From positions 1,612,001-1,676,000 of the forward strand of contig NZ_CP159307.1 of assembly GCF_040448695.1 (NCBI RefSeq): a stretch of 64,000 nucleotides of DNA, given 5' to 3'. This stretch comes from Dehalogenimonas sp. 4OHTPN (GTDB lineage Bacteria; Chloroflexota; Dehalococcoidia; Dehalococcoidales; Dehalococcoidaceae). Below the pieces are notes generated by a model. The model was not told the origin of the DNA and searched no databases. It was given only the letters and a program-made list of their open reading frames with translations. Positions within the stretch are counted from its first letter, which is position 1, and each line of letters starts with the position of its first letter. The translations under genes and the position numbers were made by a program. This document shows positions 24,937-33,479 of this stretch, in pieces.

Positions 24937-25029
24937 ATGCCTCATCGAATGTTTATCTTCATCGCCGCCGCCGCAGCTGTTTATCTCATAATCTGGGTTA
25001 TCGCCGGAGTATACCGGCATCTGCAGTAA
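24937..25029 (+). CDS. Possible 30-residue single-helix membrane peptide
   Basis: An ORF of 30 codons giving MPHRMFIFIAAAAAVYL... then IIWVIAGVYRHLQ, one clean membrane helix with basic ends. TTGCGC and CATAAT with an 18-base spacer lie upstream, the -10 overlapping the first ATG, so the ATG at 24949 would be the leaderless start (26 residues). It lies in the 220-base gap between the transporter operon and the radical SAM genes. No family is recognised; modest support. Confidence 0.35.
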   Translation: MPHRMFIFIAAAAAVYLIIWVIAGVYRHLQ

Positions 25030-25055
25030 CTATCCTAGCCGCCGGAGCATCTTGT

Positions 25056-26471
25056 TTGAAAATTCTCCTGGTTAATCCCGCCCGGAAACACCTGGCCACC
25101 TTCGGCCATCACAGCGTTTTCCCCAACAGCCTGCTTTATATTGCGGCTGTGCTGGAGAAAGCCGGCCACGACGTGCGCATCTATGACAACCAAGTAGACC
25201 TGCGCGAGCCGAAAGACTTCACCGCCTGGGCGCCCCAACTGGTCGGCTTCTCCGTTCTTTCCGGGCCTAACATCGCCGAGGCCATCCAGCAGACCAGGGA
25301 GTTCAAGGCGCTGCTGCCCGGGGTGAAGACCGTTTGGGGCAACGTCCACCCCAGCGTTCTGCCGCAACAGACCGCCGCCGAGGATTACATTGACTACCTG
25401 TGTATCGGCGCCGGGGAATACCTGATGGTCGAGCTGGCAAATCACCTCGAGACCGGGGCGCCGCCAATCGACAGGATCAAAGGACTCGTTTGGAAGAACA
25501 ACGGCAACATTGTAATAAATGAACCGAGCGAGTTCATCAAGAACCTCGACGAGCTGCCGGACCCGGCCTGGCACCTGATTGACGTGCCCAAATACTGGGA
25601 AAAATCCTTGAACACATCCCGCGGTTGCCCGTCAAAATGCACCTTCTGCTACTCGCCGCTGTTCTACAAGGGTTACTCCGGCGACCTTTCCGCCGAGCGC
25701 ATCGTCTCACAGATAGAGCACCTTTATCGCACCTACGGCGTGAAGTTCATGCGCTTCTTCGAGGATACGTTCACCTGCAATCGCGACCGGCTGCGGAAGT
25801 TCTGCGAGCTGATGATCGAACGCAAGGTGCCGGTACAGTGGGACTGCGACTCCCGCATCGGCCTGTCTGACGAGGACATCGGGCTGATGTCGAAAGCCGG
25901 CTGTTTAAGCGTCGGCTTAGGGATAGAAAGCGGCTCGCCGCGCGTCATCAAGTTCATTAAGAAGGGTATCACCGTCAAGGCGGTGGAGGAGACTATCCAG
26001 CGCCTGGCCCGGCATAAAATCATGCCCCGTTTATATTTCATTGCCGAACTGCCCACCGAGACCGTCGAGGAGTTCCAGGAGACGCAGAACCTGATCAAAC
26101 GTTTGGACAAGCCTCCCTACCAGTACATGCCCTACATGCCATTCCCGGCTACGGTGCTTTACGATTACATCATCAAAGAAGGCCTGATCCAGAAACCGAA
26201 ACACCTTGCTGAGTGGGCCGGGGTGCTAACACTGAGATCGATGAACCCCAGCTACCTCAAAGTGCCGCCGGAGATGCTGGATAAAGCCCTGGACGACCTG
26301 CGGGACATGTATTTCCTTCGCCCGCTTCGCTTCGCCCTGCGCCACATGCCGCTCTACTTCACCCGCTTGGCGCCGACGCCCGGCAACCTGCTGAAAGGCT
26401 TGAAGCGTTTCTGGCTGTATTTCAGCACGCGGCCGCTGCCGGAGGGCAGAATCCGGGGACAGCTGCGATGA
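25056..26471 (+). CDS. B12-binding radical SAM protein, first of a tandem pair
   Basis: A 471-residue protein. Residues 1-150 form a cobalamin-binding Rossmann-like domain (KILLVNPARKH, VGFSVLSG) lacking the DxHxxG ligand motif, so B12 would bind base-off without His. Radical SAM cysteines are C191, C195 and C198 in RGCPSKCTFCY, followed by RFFEDTF, GLGIESGS and AELPTETVEEF. The C-terminal region is basic. This organisation is that of BchE-type methylases or ring-forming enzymes. The start is TTG after a GGAG; it is as long as its neighbour, supporting this choice. The substrate is unknown. Confidence 0.85.
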   Translation: MKILLVNPARKHLATFGHHSVFPNSLLYIAAVLEKAGHDVRIYDNQVDLREPKDFTAWAPQLVGFSVLSGPNIAEAIQQTREFKALLPGVKTVWGNVHPSVLPQQTAAEDYIDYLCIGAGEYLMVELANHLETGAPPIDRIKGLVWKNNGNIVINEPSEFIKNLDELPDPAWHLIDVPKYWEKSLNTSRGCPSKCTFCYSPLFYKGYSGDLSAERIVSQIEHLYRTYGVKFMRFFEDTFTCNRDRLRKFCELMIERKVPVQWDCDSRIGLSDEDIGLMSKAGCLSVGLGIESGSPRVIKFIKKGITVKAVEETIQRLARHKIMPRLYFIAELPTETVEEFQETQNLIKRLDKPPYQYMPYMPFPATVLYDYIIKEGLIQKPKHLAEWAGVLTLRSMNPSYLKVPPEMLDKALDDLRDMYFLRPLRFALRHMPLYFTRLAPTPGNLLKGLKRFWLYFSTRPLPEGRIRGQLR

Positions 26472-26487
26472 TTGCGGACCTTCAACG

Positions 26488-27903
26488 ATGCGCGTCCTGT
26501 TAGTCAACCCCGCCAAGCGCTTCAAAGGCTTCCTGGGCAAAACCAGGTCGCTGCAGCCGACGGTGCTGCCCAATTCACTCCTCTATATCGGCGCGGTGCT
26601 GGAGTGCGGCGGCCACCAGGTCATGATCTGGGACCAGCAGGTAGATGATCGCAAGCCCACCGATTTCTTCGCCGCCTTCAATCCCCAAATAGTCGGCTTC
26701 TCCGTCTCTGTCGGCGGCATCATTTACGAAGCCATCGAGCAGTCGAAGGAATTTACGCGCCTCGATCCCTCGATTAAAATCGTCTGGGGCAACGTCCACC
26801 CCTCGATGCTGCCGGAACAGACGCTGGCCGAGGATTACGTTGACTTCGTGGTCATCGGCCCCGGCGAATACACCATGCTGGAATTGGCAAACCACCTTGA
26901 AAAAGGCACACCAGTAGCCCTCGCCGACATCCGTGGCCTCGCCTTCAAGCAAGATGGCAAGGTAGTCGTCAACCCCGACCGTCCCTTCATCCAGAACCTC
27001 GACGAGCTGCCGGACCCTGCGTGGCACCTGGTGCCCATGGAGGACTACTGGGAGAAGTCCCTCAACACCTCGCGCGGCTGCCCATCAAAGTGCATCTTCT
27101 GCTACAACCCGCCGTTCCATAAAGGCCAGCTCGGCGAGTTTTCCGCGGAGCGCATCGTGTCTCAGATGGAGACGCTTAAGAACCGCTATAGCGTGACCCT
27201 GTTCCGCTTCTTCGAGGATGACTTCTGCCACAACCGGCCGCGGCTGCACCGCTTCTGCAATCTGGTCATCGAGAAAAAGATGAAGATCCGCTGGGACTGC
27301 GACGCCCGCGCCGGCCTGACTGAGGAAGACGTCAGCCTGATGAAGAGAAGCGGCTGCGCCTCGGTAGGCTTCGGCGTGGAAAGCGGTTCGCCGCGGCTGT
27401 TGAAATTCATTCGCAAGACGGCCAAACTCGAGGACATCAAGCAGACGTTCAAACTCCTGGTCAAGTACAAGATCCTGCCCAAGCTGTACCTCATCTCGGA
27501 GCTGCCGACCGAGACCGTCGCGGACTTCGAAGCCACCAGGACCCTCATCAAGGAACTCGGCAACCCGCCGTACCAATACGTTTCCTTCCTGCCGTACCCC
27601 GGCACCGAACTCTATAATTACTGCGTCGCCCGCGGCCTGCAGCCCCCGAAAACAACCGAGGAATGGGCGGCTTTCATCTCCCAGCCGGACTGCGGCATCC
27701 GATGGTCGGAAGTACCCAAAGAAATGACCGCCGAATTCAAGCAAAAGCTGGTAAAATATTACTTCTGGCGGCGGACCTTCTTCGCGCTGCGGCACGGTAT
27801 GTTCTCTTTTTACATCCCGGTCAATCCCAGCCCGAAGGAATTTTTCCGCGTCATACGCTTCTGGTGGCGCTACTACGTCACCCGCCCGATAACGGGACAC
27901 TAA
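26488..27903 (+). CDS. B12-binding radical SAM protein, second of a tandem pair
   Basis: A 471-residue paralogue of the preceding protein, with the same domain order: RVLLVNPAKRF start, B12-domain VGFSVSVGG, radical SAM cysteines C198, C202 and C205 in RGCPSKCIFCY, FFEDDFCHNR, GFGVESGSP and SELPTETVADF. The 16-base gap indicates one operon. The pair probably acts on related positions or substrates; the link with the following CbiZ gene suggests dependence on salvaged corrinoid. No substrate can be named. Confidence 0.87.
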   Translation: MRVLLVNPAKRFKGFLGKTRSLQPTVLPNSLLYIGAVLECGGHQVMIWDQQVDDRKPTDFFAAFNPQIVGFSVSVGGIIYEAIEQSKEFTRLDPSIKIVWGNVHPSMLPEQTLAEDYVDFVVIGPGEYTMLELANHLEKGTPVALADIRGLAFKQDGKVVVNPDRPFIQNLDELPDPAWHLVPMEDYWEKSLNTSRGCPSKCIFCYNPPFHKGQLGEFSAERIVSQMETLKNRYSVTLFRFFEDDFCHNRPRLHRFCNLVIEKKMKIRWDCDARAGLTEEDVSLMKRSGCASVGFGVESGSPRLLKFIRKTAKLEDIKQTFKLLVKYKILPKLYLISELPTETVADFEATRTLIKELGNPPYQYVSFLPYPGTELYNYCVARGLQPPKTTEEWAAFISQPDCGIRWSEVPKEMTAEFKQKLVKYYFWRRTFFALRHGMFSFYIPVNPSPKEFFRVIRFWWRYYVTRPITGH

Positions 27904-27919
27904 TAAACTGAGAATCAAG

Positions 27920-28747
27920 ATGGACAAAACAAAAACCGAAAACTGCGCCGCCGACACAGGCCTGCCGGCGTCTAAAATTACATACCGTGAGCCGCTGGGC
28001 GACTTCCACGGCGTTAAGGCTGAGATCGTCGGCCACTGCGTCTGGGACTACCCGGCCAACACCCTGGCCCTCCGCCTGCCGCAGCCCAAGTGGGTGCTGT
28101 GCGCCTACCAGGGCTACCGCAAGGTGACCTCCGTCCTCAACTGCTTCCACCCGCCGGAGTCCTGGCACGCCGTGGACAACACCGACCGAACCTACTGGGA
28201 ATACACCCGCTGGATCCACCGGGAGATGCTCAACCAGGTAGCCCCCGGTGAAAAGACGGCTCTACTCTTCACCGGCGTGGATATGCACAAACACGTCATG
28301 GCGGAAGAAACCTACGAGGAGTTGTGGGTTCAGGCCTGGGTTACCGCCGGGGTCAAGACCAATGCCCTGCGGATTGGCCGGGACGCCGCCTACGGCATCG
28401 AACGCAAGGGGTTGTGGCAGCCGTTCGACCACAAGTCCCCGCCCCAGCCCGGCACCATCAACATCATCGTCCTGACGTCATCCGACCTCGGTCAGGCGGC
28501 CATGGCTTCCAGCTTCATCACCATCACCGAGGCCAAGACCGCCGCCCTGCAAGACCTGGACATCCGCAGTTCGTACAATTCCAAGCTCCAGGCCACTGGC
28601 ACCAGCACCGACCAGGTCTGCATCGTGCCGGGCAACGGCGACCGCTGCTTCTATGTCTCGGGTCAGGTCAAGCTCGGCGAGATGATCGCCCGGGCCGTCA
28701 CCCGCGGCGTCACGGAGGCCATCAACAAGGTGCGGGGGGAGGGGTAA
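27920..28747 (+). CDS. cbiZ: Adenosylcobinamide amidohydrolase
   Basis: A 275-residue CbiZ-type protein. The family core LTSSDLGQAAMASSFITITEAKTAAL and KLQATGTSTDQVCIVPGNG is clear in the C-terminal half. CbiZ removes the aminopropanol side chain of adenosylcobinamide, giving cobyric acid and letting the cell rebuild corrinoids with another lower ligand. It follows the radical SAM pair by 16 bases, a meaningful linkage because these enzymes need cobalamin. The ATG follows a weak AGAATC rather than a strong ribosome-binding site. Confidence 0.88.
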   Translation: MDKTKTENCAADTGLPASKITYREPLGDFHGVKAEIVGHCVWDYPANTLALRLPQPKWVLCAYQGYRKVTSVLNCFHPPESWHAVDNTDRTYWEYTRWIHREMLNQVAPGEKTALLFTGVDMHKHVMAEETYEELWVQAWVTAGVKTNALRIGRDAAYGIERKGLWQPFDHKSPPQPGTINIIVLTSSDLGQAAMASSFITITEAKTAALQDLDIRSSYNSKLQATGTSTDQVCIVPGNGDRCFYVSGQVKLGEMIARAVTRGVTEAINKVRGEG

Positions 28748-28774
28748 AACCCCTCGTAATGATAAGCTGATTGT

Positions 28775-29203
28775 ATGAAAATCCCAGAAACCGAAGATGG
28801 AATAATTCCGGCATTACTGCAAATTGCCCCCAAATTCAGTGAACAATGGAAGGAACACCTAGATTGGTGGGGCGATGAGACCGACCGTGGGATATACAAT
28901 GATATCGCTGCCTTTGCTCATTTCGTTGTTGATACCGCCGAGAATGACAAATCATGGATGCCAGAACTTTTCCAGCTAATAGAGATGATGATCACAAACG
29001 GTAATGAGCATGTCAAAGAACTAGCGATTATCGGTATCCTCGAAGATATCCAGACTATCTCAAGCTGGAGGCCGCACAAGGGGGAAATATTCCTTCAGTG
29101 GTTGGGTCCTGAATCCAAGGTGAATTGGGACAAACTTAATAAATTATGGTCCAAATACGGAAACCTGATGGATATAGTTCGAGCGGAGAATGAAAATAAA
29201 TAA
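28775..29203 (+). CDS. DUF7674-like (immunity-type) hypothetical protein
   Basis: A 142-residue, all-helical soluble protein. The pattern FSEQWKEHLDWWGDE, IYNDIAAFAHFVVD, LIEMMITNGNEHVKELAIIGILEDIQ and WLGPESKVNWDKL resembles DUF7674, found among toxin-immunity-like proteins. Base composition is visibly poorer in GC (low forties per cent by eye) than all neighbours, suggesting recent acquisition. Its stop overlaps the start of an ADP-ribosylglycohydrolase by one base. Confidence 0.6.
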   Translation: MKIPETEDGIIPALLQIAPKFSEQWKEHLDWWGDETDRGIYNDIAAFAHFVVDTAENDKSWMPELFQLIEMMITNGNEHVKELAIIGILEDIQTISSWRPHKGEIFLQWLGPESKVNWDKLNKLWSKYGNLMDIVRAENENK

Positions 29204-29973
29204 TGCTCGGCGCCGTCACAGGGGATATCATCGGTTCGGTGTATGAGTTCAACAACACTCATCGCTATGACTTTGAGCTTTTCACTCCCCACTCCACCTT
29301 CACCGATGATACCGTCCTGACCGTGGCTGTCGCGGACTGCATCCTGCACGGCAAAGATTATGCCCGCACCATCTGGGAATACGGCAACCGATACCCCGAT
29401 GCGGGCTACGGCACCCGATTCCAGAACTGGCTCGGCTCCAAAGACCTGACGCCCTACAACTCCTTCGGCAACGGGTCGGCCATGCGCGTTTCACCCGTTG
29501 GCTTTGCCTTTGACACCCTGGAGGCGACCCTGGCCGAGGCCCGCCGCAGCGCGGAGGTCACCCATAACCATCCGGAAGGCATCAAGGGCGCCCAGGCCGT
29601 CGCCGCCGCCATTTTCCTCGCCCGCCGCGGCGAGTCCAAGCCGCGGATCAAGGACTACATCACCTCGACGTTCGGCTATAACCTAAAACGGACGCTCGAC
29701 GAGATACGGCCCAACTACACGTTCGACGAGACGTGCCAGGGCTCGGTGCCGGAGGCGATAATCGCCTTCCTGGAATCAACGGACTTCGAGGACGCCATCC
29801 GCAAGGCCGTGGCCCTCGGCGGCGATTCGGATACTATCGCCTGCATCACCGGCAGCATCGGCCAGGCTTTCTACGTCGGCGTGCCGTCCCACATCGTCAC
29901 CGAGGTGCGCAAGCGCCTCGACCCGCCGCTCCTGGCTATCATCGACGAGTTTACCGAAAAATATCGCCTTTAA
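29203..29973 (+). CDS. ADP-ribosylglycohydrolase family protein
   Basis: A 256-residue DraG/ARH-type enzyme. Metal-binding aspartates lie in GAVTGDIIGS, TFTDDTVLTV and the C-terminal ALGGDSDTIACITGSIGQA; the central GNGSAMRVSPVG and VTHNHPEG are also conserved. It removes ADP-ribose from proteins or other groups. The one-base overlap with the AT-rich gene suggests a unit that could neutralise an ADP-ribosylating toxin, an inference. The C-terminus is intact. Confidence 0.88.
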   Translation: MLGAVTGDIIGSVYEFNNTHRYDFELFTPHSTFTDDTVLTVAVADCILHGKDYARTIWEYGNRYPDAGYGTRFQNWLGSKDLTPYNSFGNGSAMRVSPVGFAFDTLEATLAEARRSAEVTHNHPEGIKGAQAVAAAIFLARRGESKPRIKDYITSTFGYNLKRTLDEIRPNYTFDETCQGSVPEAIIAFLESTDFEDAIRKAVALGGDSDTIACITGSIGQAFYVGVPSHIVTEVRKRLDPPLLAIIDEFTEKYRL

Positions 29974-29981
29974 CCCTCTTG

Positions 29982-29999
29982 CCTGAGCCTGCCGAAGGG
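29982..29999. repeat. CCTGAGCCTGCCGAAGGG dispersed repeat fragment
   Basis: An 18-base sequence in the gap before the DUF2779 gene, closely resembling short palindromic intergenic repeats (CCTTCGxCAGGCTCAGG type) that I know from many bacterial genomes. Only one copy is present in the window. Confidence 0.4.
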
Positions 30000-30020
30000 T
30001 GAATAGGCTATAATGGACTC

Positions 30021-31496
30021 ATGAAAAACCGCGGCGGGAAACTCCTTACCAAGTCCAAGTTTATGGCCGGCCTCCAGTGCCCGCGCTACCTCTGGATTTA
30101 TGTCAACGAGCCCTCCCGGATCCCGCAGCCCGACCTGGTCACCCAGCACACCTTCGACCAGGGGCATGAGGTCGGCGAGATCGCCAAGAAGCTGTTCCCC
30201 GGCGGTCTGGACATGTCCGGCTTCGGCTTCAGGGAAATGCTGTCCGAGACCTCGGCGCGTCTGGCTGACCGGAAACCTATCTTCGAAGCCGCCTTCCAGT
30301 GCGGCCAGCTTTACGCCCGGATAGACATCTTGAACCCCTCCGGCGGCGGCTGGGATATCGTCGAGGTTAAAAGCTCCACCGACGTCAAAGACGAAAACAT
30401 CGCCGACGTGGCCTTTCAGCGTTACGTCGTCGAGCGCTGCGGCCTGACCGTCGGCCGCTGCCGCCTTATCCATATCAACCGCGACTACGTCCGGCAGGGC
30501 GAGATCGACCCATCCGGCCTGCTGCTGTCCGAGGACATCACCGAGCGAGTTTTCGAGGTCTCGGGCGGCATGGCCGACATGGTGGAAAACATGCTGGAGA
30601 CCATCGCCGGCGACTGCCCGGATTCGGTCATCGGCCGGCTATGCGATTCTCCCTACGGCTGCCCGCTGAAAGATGAGTGCTGGGCAAATATGCCGCAGCA
30701 CCCGGTGACCGGTCTCTACCGCATCGGGGCCAGGTCAGATGACCTGCTCAAACTCGGCGTGACTGCCATCGCCGACATCCCGGCCGATTTTATGTTGAAC
30801 GAGAAGCAGTCCATCCAGAAGACCTGCGTGGAATGCGGCCAACCCCACGTGCAATCAAGCGAGATTAACAAATTCCTGTCAGGTCTGGAATACCCTCACT
30901 TTTACCTGGACTTCGAAACCTTTTCTACGGCTATTCCGATGTTCGACGGCACCAGGCCGTACCAGCATATCCCTTTCCAGTACTCGCTGCATACCGTCGC
31001 CGCTCCGGGTGAGGAGGCGGAACACCGCTACTTTCTCTACCAGGGCAGCGGTGACCCGCGCCCGGAGTTCGTCGGCGCGCTAAAACGGGACCTTGGCGAG
31101 GACGGCACCATCATCGTCTACAACCAGGGCTTCGAGGAAGGCGTCCTCAAAAAGCTGGCAGAGGCTTACCCGGACTATGCCGACTGGATCAAGGATGCCC
31201 TTTCCCGCATGGCTGACCTGCTCATCCCCTTCCGCAACTTCCATTACTATCACCCGGCCCAGGGCGGCAGCGCCTCCTTGAAGCAGGTGCTGCCGGCGCT
31301 TACCGGCATCAGCTATGATAACCTGGAAATCTGCGACGGCCAGGTGGCCTCACTGAAATATTTCTTCGCCGCTTACGGCGGCCTGCCGGAGGCTGAACGC
31401 CGGAAGGTGTTCTCCGGTCTGCTGGAGTACTGCGGCCAGGATACCTGGGGCATGGTGCGCATCGTCGGGCGGCTGCGGGAGATATCCGGTGGCTAA
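30021..31496 (+). CDS. DUF2779 nuclease with Cas4-like N-terminus
   Basis: A 491-residue protein. The N-terminus has KSKFMAGLQCPRYLW (first cluster cysteine) and, near residue 112, DIVEVKSSTDVKD, a PD-(D/E)XK core; near residue 207, CDSPYGCPLKDEC completes a probable iron-sulfur cluster. The C-terminal DUF2779 domain begins around residue 293 with YLDFETFSTAIP, resembling DEDD exonucleases, and contains VYNQGFEEGVL. A perfect TATAAT ends six bases before the ATG, with no Shine-Dalgarno, so the mRNA appears leaderless. It overlaps the next gene by eight bases. DNA repair or defence is plausible. Confidence 0.82.
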   Translation: MKNRGGKLLTKSKFMAGLQCPRYLWIYVNEPSRIPQPDLVTQHTFDQGHEVGEIAKKLFPGGLDMSGFGFREMLSETSARLADRKPIFEAAFQCGQLYARIDILNPSGGGWDIVEVKSSTDVKDENIADVAFQRYVVERCGLTVGRCRLIHINRDYVRQGEIDPSGLLLSEDITERVFEVSGGMADMVENMLETIAGDCPDSVIGRLCDSPYGCPLKDECWANMPQHPVTGLYRIGARSDDLLKLGVTAIADIPADFMLNEKQSIQKTCVECGQPHVQSSEINKFLSGLEYPHFYLDFETFSTAIPMFDGTRPYQHIPFQYSLHTVAAPGEEAEHRYFLYQGSGDPRPEFVGALKRDLGEDGTIIVYNQGFEEGVLKKLAEAYPDYADWIKDALSRMADLLIPFRNFHYYHPAQGGSASLKQVLPALTGISYDNLEICDGQVASLKYFFAAYGGLPEAERRKVFSGLLEYCGQDTWGMVRIVGRLREISGG

Positions 31497-31788
31497 AAAA
31501 GTCCGCCGGGCTTCAACCGGTAGCGCCTGGGCGCCCCAGGCTGTGCCGTCGCTCGACCTTCACGCTCTGACCGTCGTTGAAGCTCTGCCTGAAGTGGATG
31601 TGTTCCTCCATGACTGCTTCCGCGCCGGCTATCACCGGGTGCGGGTGGTCCACGGCAAAGGCACCGGGGTGCTCAAGGCCGAAGTTACCCGCTACCTCTC
31701 CACCCATCCCCTCGTCATCGGGTATCGGGCTTTAGACGTCTATCACGGGGGCACCGGCGCCACCGAAGTTGATTTAAGCGATAAATAA
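31489..31788 (+). CDS. Smr-domain protein coupled to the DUF2779 nuclease
   Basis: A 99-residue protein with an Smr domain: SLDLHALTVVEALPEVDVFL, the catalytic-type VVHGKGTGVLK and the closing YHGGTGATEVDL. The GTG start lies inside the end of the nuclease gene, so translation is coupled. Smr domains bind or nick branched DNA or RNA, consistent with the nuclease partner. It is distinct from the PGKG-type Smr protein encoded near the left end. Confidence 0.85.
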   Translation: MAKKVRRASTGSAWAPQAVPSLDLHALTVVEALPEVDVFLHDCFRAGYHRVRVVHGKGTGVLKAEVTRYLSTHPLVIGYRALDVYHGGTGATEVDLSDK

Positions 31789-31791
31789 AAG

Positions 31792-31818
31792 AGCAGGGGC
31801 GCTAACCGCGCCCCTGCT
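31792..31818. terminator. Convergent terminator hairpin
   Basis: AGCAGGGGCGC pairs with GCGCCCCTGCT around TAACC. On the reverse strand it is followed by CTTTTATTT, so it best serves the GH3 gene, but it can also stop the Smr transcript. Confidence 0.75.
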
Positions 31819-31837
31819 GAAAACCGGACTTCGGCAA

Positions 31838-33475
31838 TTACGCTGCCGCGGCCACCGGCGCGGCCTCGGCGACTCTGACCGTCCTGGCGGTTGATGTCAG
31901 GAACTCGATGATGGCGTCATTCGCATTGAGGTGCGGCGGCTTGAGGTGCGCCAGTTCGGCCCCGGCGGCCTGCTGCTTCATCTTGTAGAGCTTGAACGCC
32001 CCGTGCGGCAGCACTGTGGCCTCGATCGGCCGCAGGCCGGTGAATTCCTCCAGCTCGGCATAGGGCGTGTCCAGCTGCTTTAACTCGGCATGAACGGCAT
32101 CGGCGATCTGGGCGGCACTGCGGCTTTCGTTTTTCTTGAGTTCTATGTAGATCCGCAGCTCGGGTTTGCCGGCGACCACCTCTTTGCGGGCCGTCCACTC
32201 TTCGTATTCGACCCCGGAATTCTCCAGCGCCTTCCAGATGACCTTTTCGGATAATCGGGTGAAACCGGCGATATCGATCTGATCGTCGACGCGAGTAAGA
32301 AAGCGCATCTGCGGAATATCGATGTCCAGCTTATCGTTGCGCATGGATGTGATCTGCACCAGGTGCCCCAGGCGGTAGCGGACAAAGGCGCCGCCGTGCA
32401 GGTTGGTGATGACCAGTTCGTAATTGCCCGGTTTGAGTTCGTCCATGAGGAACGTCTGCGGCTGATAGGCCGGATCCTGCCAGCACTTGACCGCCTCGGC
32501 CTCCGGGATGAACTCAAAGAAATTGAGGTGCGGGATGAAGGTCATGCCCTGGTGATCCCAGGTCTGCATGGCGATCACCGGAGCTTCGGTGCAGCCGTGG
32601 AAGTCCAGCGGGTACTGGCCCCACATTTCCTTGATCTTGTCGCGGAAGACTTCGCCGTCAATGCCGTAGGTGATGAGGCCCTTGAGCTTCCACAGGTCGC
32701 GCGGCAGCATCTTGCGGCCGGCCAGCCGGGCTGCCAGCTTACCCTTGACCAGCCTGGCCAGCGTCTTCGGCTTCTTGACCAGTTTCTTGATGTCTACAGA
32801 CCCGCCGTTATGCTTAAACCGTTCGCCGATGGCGTAGGCCACGCTGGACATGGACAGGACATAGTCCATGCCGCGGTCCAGGCCCATTTTGAAACCGGTG
32901 TTGATGCGGTCCTCAAATGAGGCCTGCTCTGCTTCCGAAACCGGGGGAAGGAAATCGAACATTTCATGAGGAAAGACCCGGGTCATCGTGCCGGTGGCGT
33001 AGGGGGGCGGGGCCATGCCGTACAGCACCCGGTCGCCGGGGCGGATTTTGACGTCGCGCCGTTTGGTGGCCGATGAAAAAAACGACAGGGCAAAGACCAG
33101 GGCTTCGGTTTCGTCAAGCATCCGGGCCGTCACCGGCGCCCAGCGGTAGGAGTACTCGGCGCTTTTGCCGGAAGTGTACTGCCACAGGATAGGCTTCCGC
33201 GGCAGCACTTCCCAGCGGCGCTTTAACAAGTAAGGCGCGTAGTCTTCATAGGAAGTCAACGGCACCGTCTTGCGGAACTCCTCTACCGTGGTCGGGTTGG
33301 CGCCTTTTAGAATGCCGCGTCCCAGCTGGCAGTTCTTCAGCAGTTCCAACTGTTCTAAAAGCAGCCGCTTTTGAACGTTCATGAACTCCGGCAGCGACAG
33401 GTCGATGAAGCCGCAGCAGCGGTCCCACATTTCTTCGTATTTACCCTGGCGGAATAGCTCTGATAACTGGCTCAC
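31838..33475 (-). CDS. GH3-family acyl-adenylating enzyme
   Basis: A 545-residue soluble member of the GH3 (auxin-responsive promoter) family, which in plants conjugates acyl acids with amino acids through an adenylate. The ATP loop YTSGKSAEYSY-like motif near residue 100, the LITYGIDGEVFRDKI and FHGCTEAP segments and the NLHGGAFVRYRLGHLV stretch are the recognisable positions. The bacterial substrate is unknown. It follows a membrane methyltransferase-like gene by four bases. An Ala-rich C-terminal tail ends the protein. Confidence 0.85.
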   Translation of the reverse strand: MSQLSELFRQGKYEEMWDRCCGFIDLSLPEFMNVQKRLLLEQLELLKNCQLGRGILKGANPTTVEEFRKTVPLTSYEDYAPYLLKRRWEVLPRKPILWQYTSGKSAEYSYRWAPVTARMLDETEALVFALSFFSSATKRRDVKIRPGDRVLYGMAPPPYATGTMTRVFPHEMFDFLPPVSEAEQASFEDRINTGFKMGLDRGMDYVLSMSSVAYAIGERFKHNGGSVDIKKLVKKPKTLARLVKGKLAARLAGRKMLPRDLWKLKGLITYGIDGEVFRDKIKEMWGQYPLDFHGCTEAPVIAMQTWDHQGMTFIPHLNFFEFIPEAEAVKCWQDPAYQPQTFLMDELKPGNYELVITNLHGGAFVRYRLGHLVQITSMRNDKLDIDIPQMRFLTRVDDQIDIAGFTRLSEKVIWKALENSGVEYEEWTARKEVVAGKPELRIYIELKKNESRSAAQIADAVHAELKQLDTPYAELEEFTGLRPIEATVLPHGAFKLYKMKQQAAGAELAHLKPPHLNANDAIIEFLTSTARTVRVAEAAPVAAAA

Positions 33476-33479
33476 CTGG

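Noticed and set aside
24937-25029. Reductive dehalogenase anchor gene (rdhB)
   Set aside because: At 30 codons it is far shorter than RdhB, and no rdhA is nearby.
24837-25055. N-terminal extension of the first radical SAM protein
   Set aside because: The extension has no homology-like features and would run through the promoter gap; TTG at 25056 gives a protein equal in length to its paralogue.
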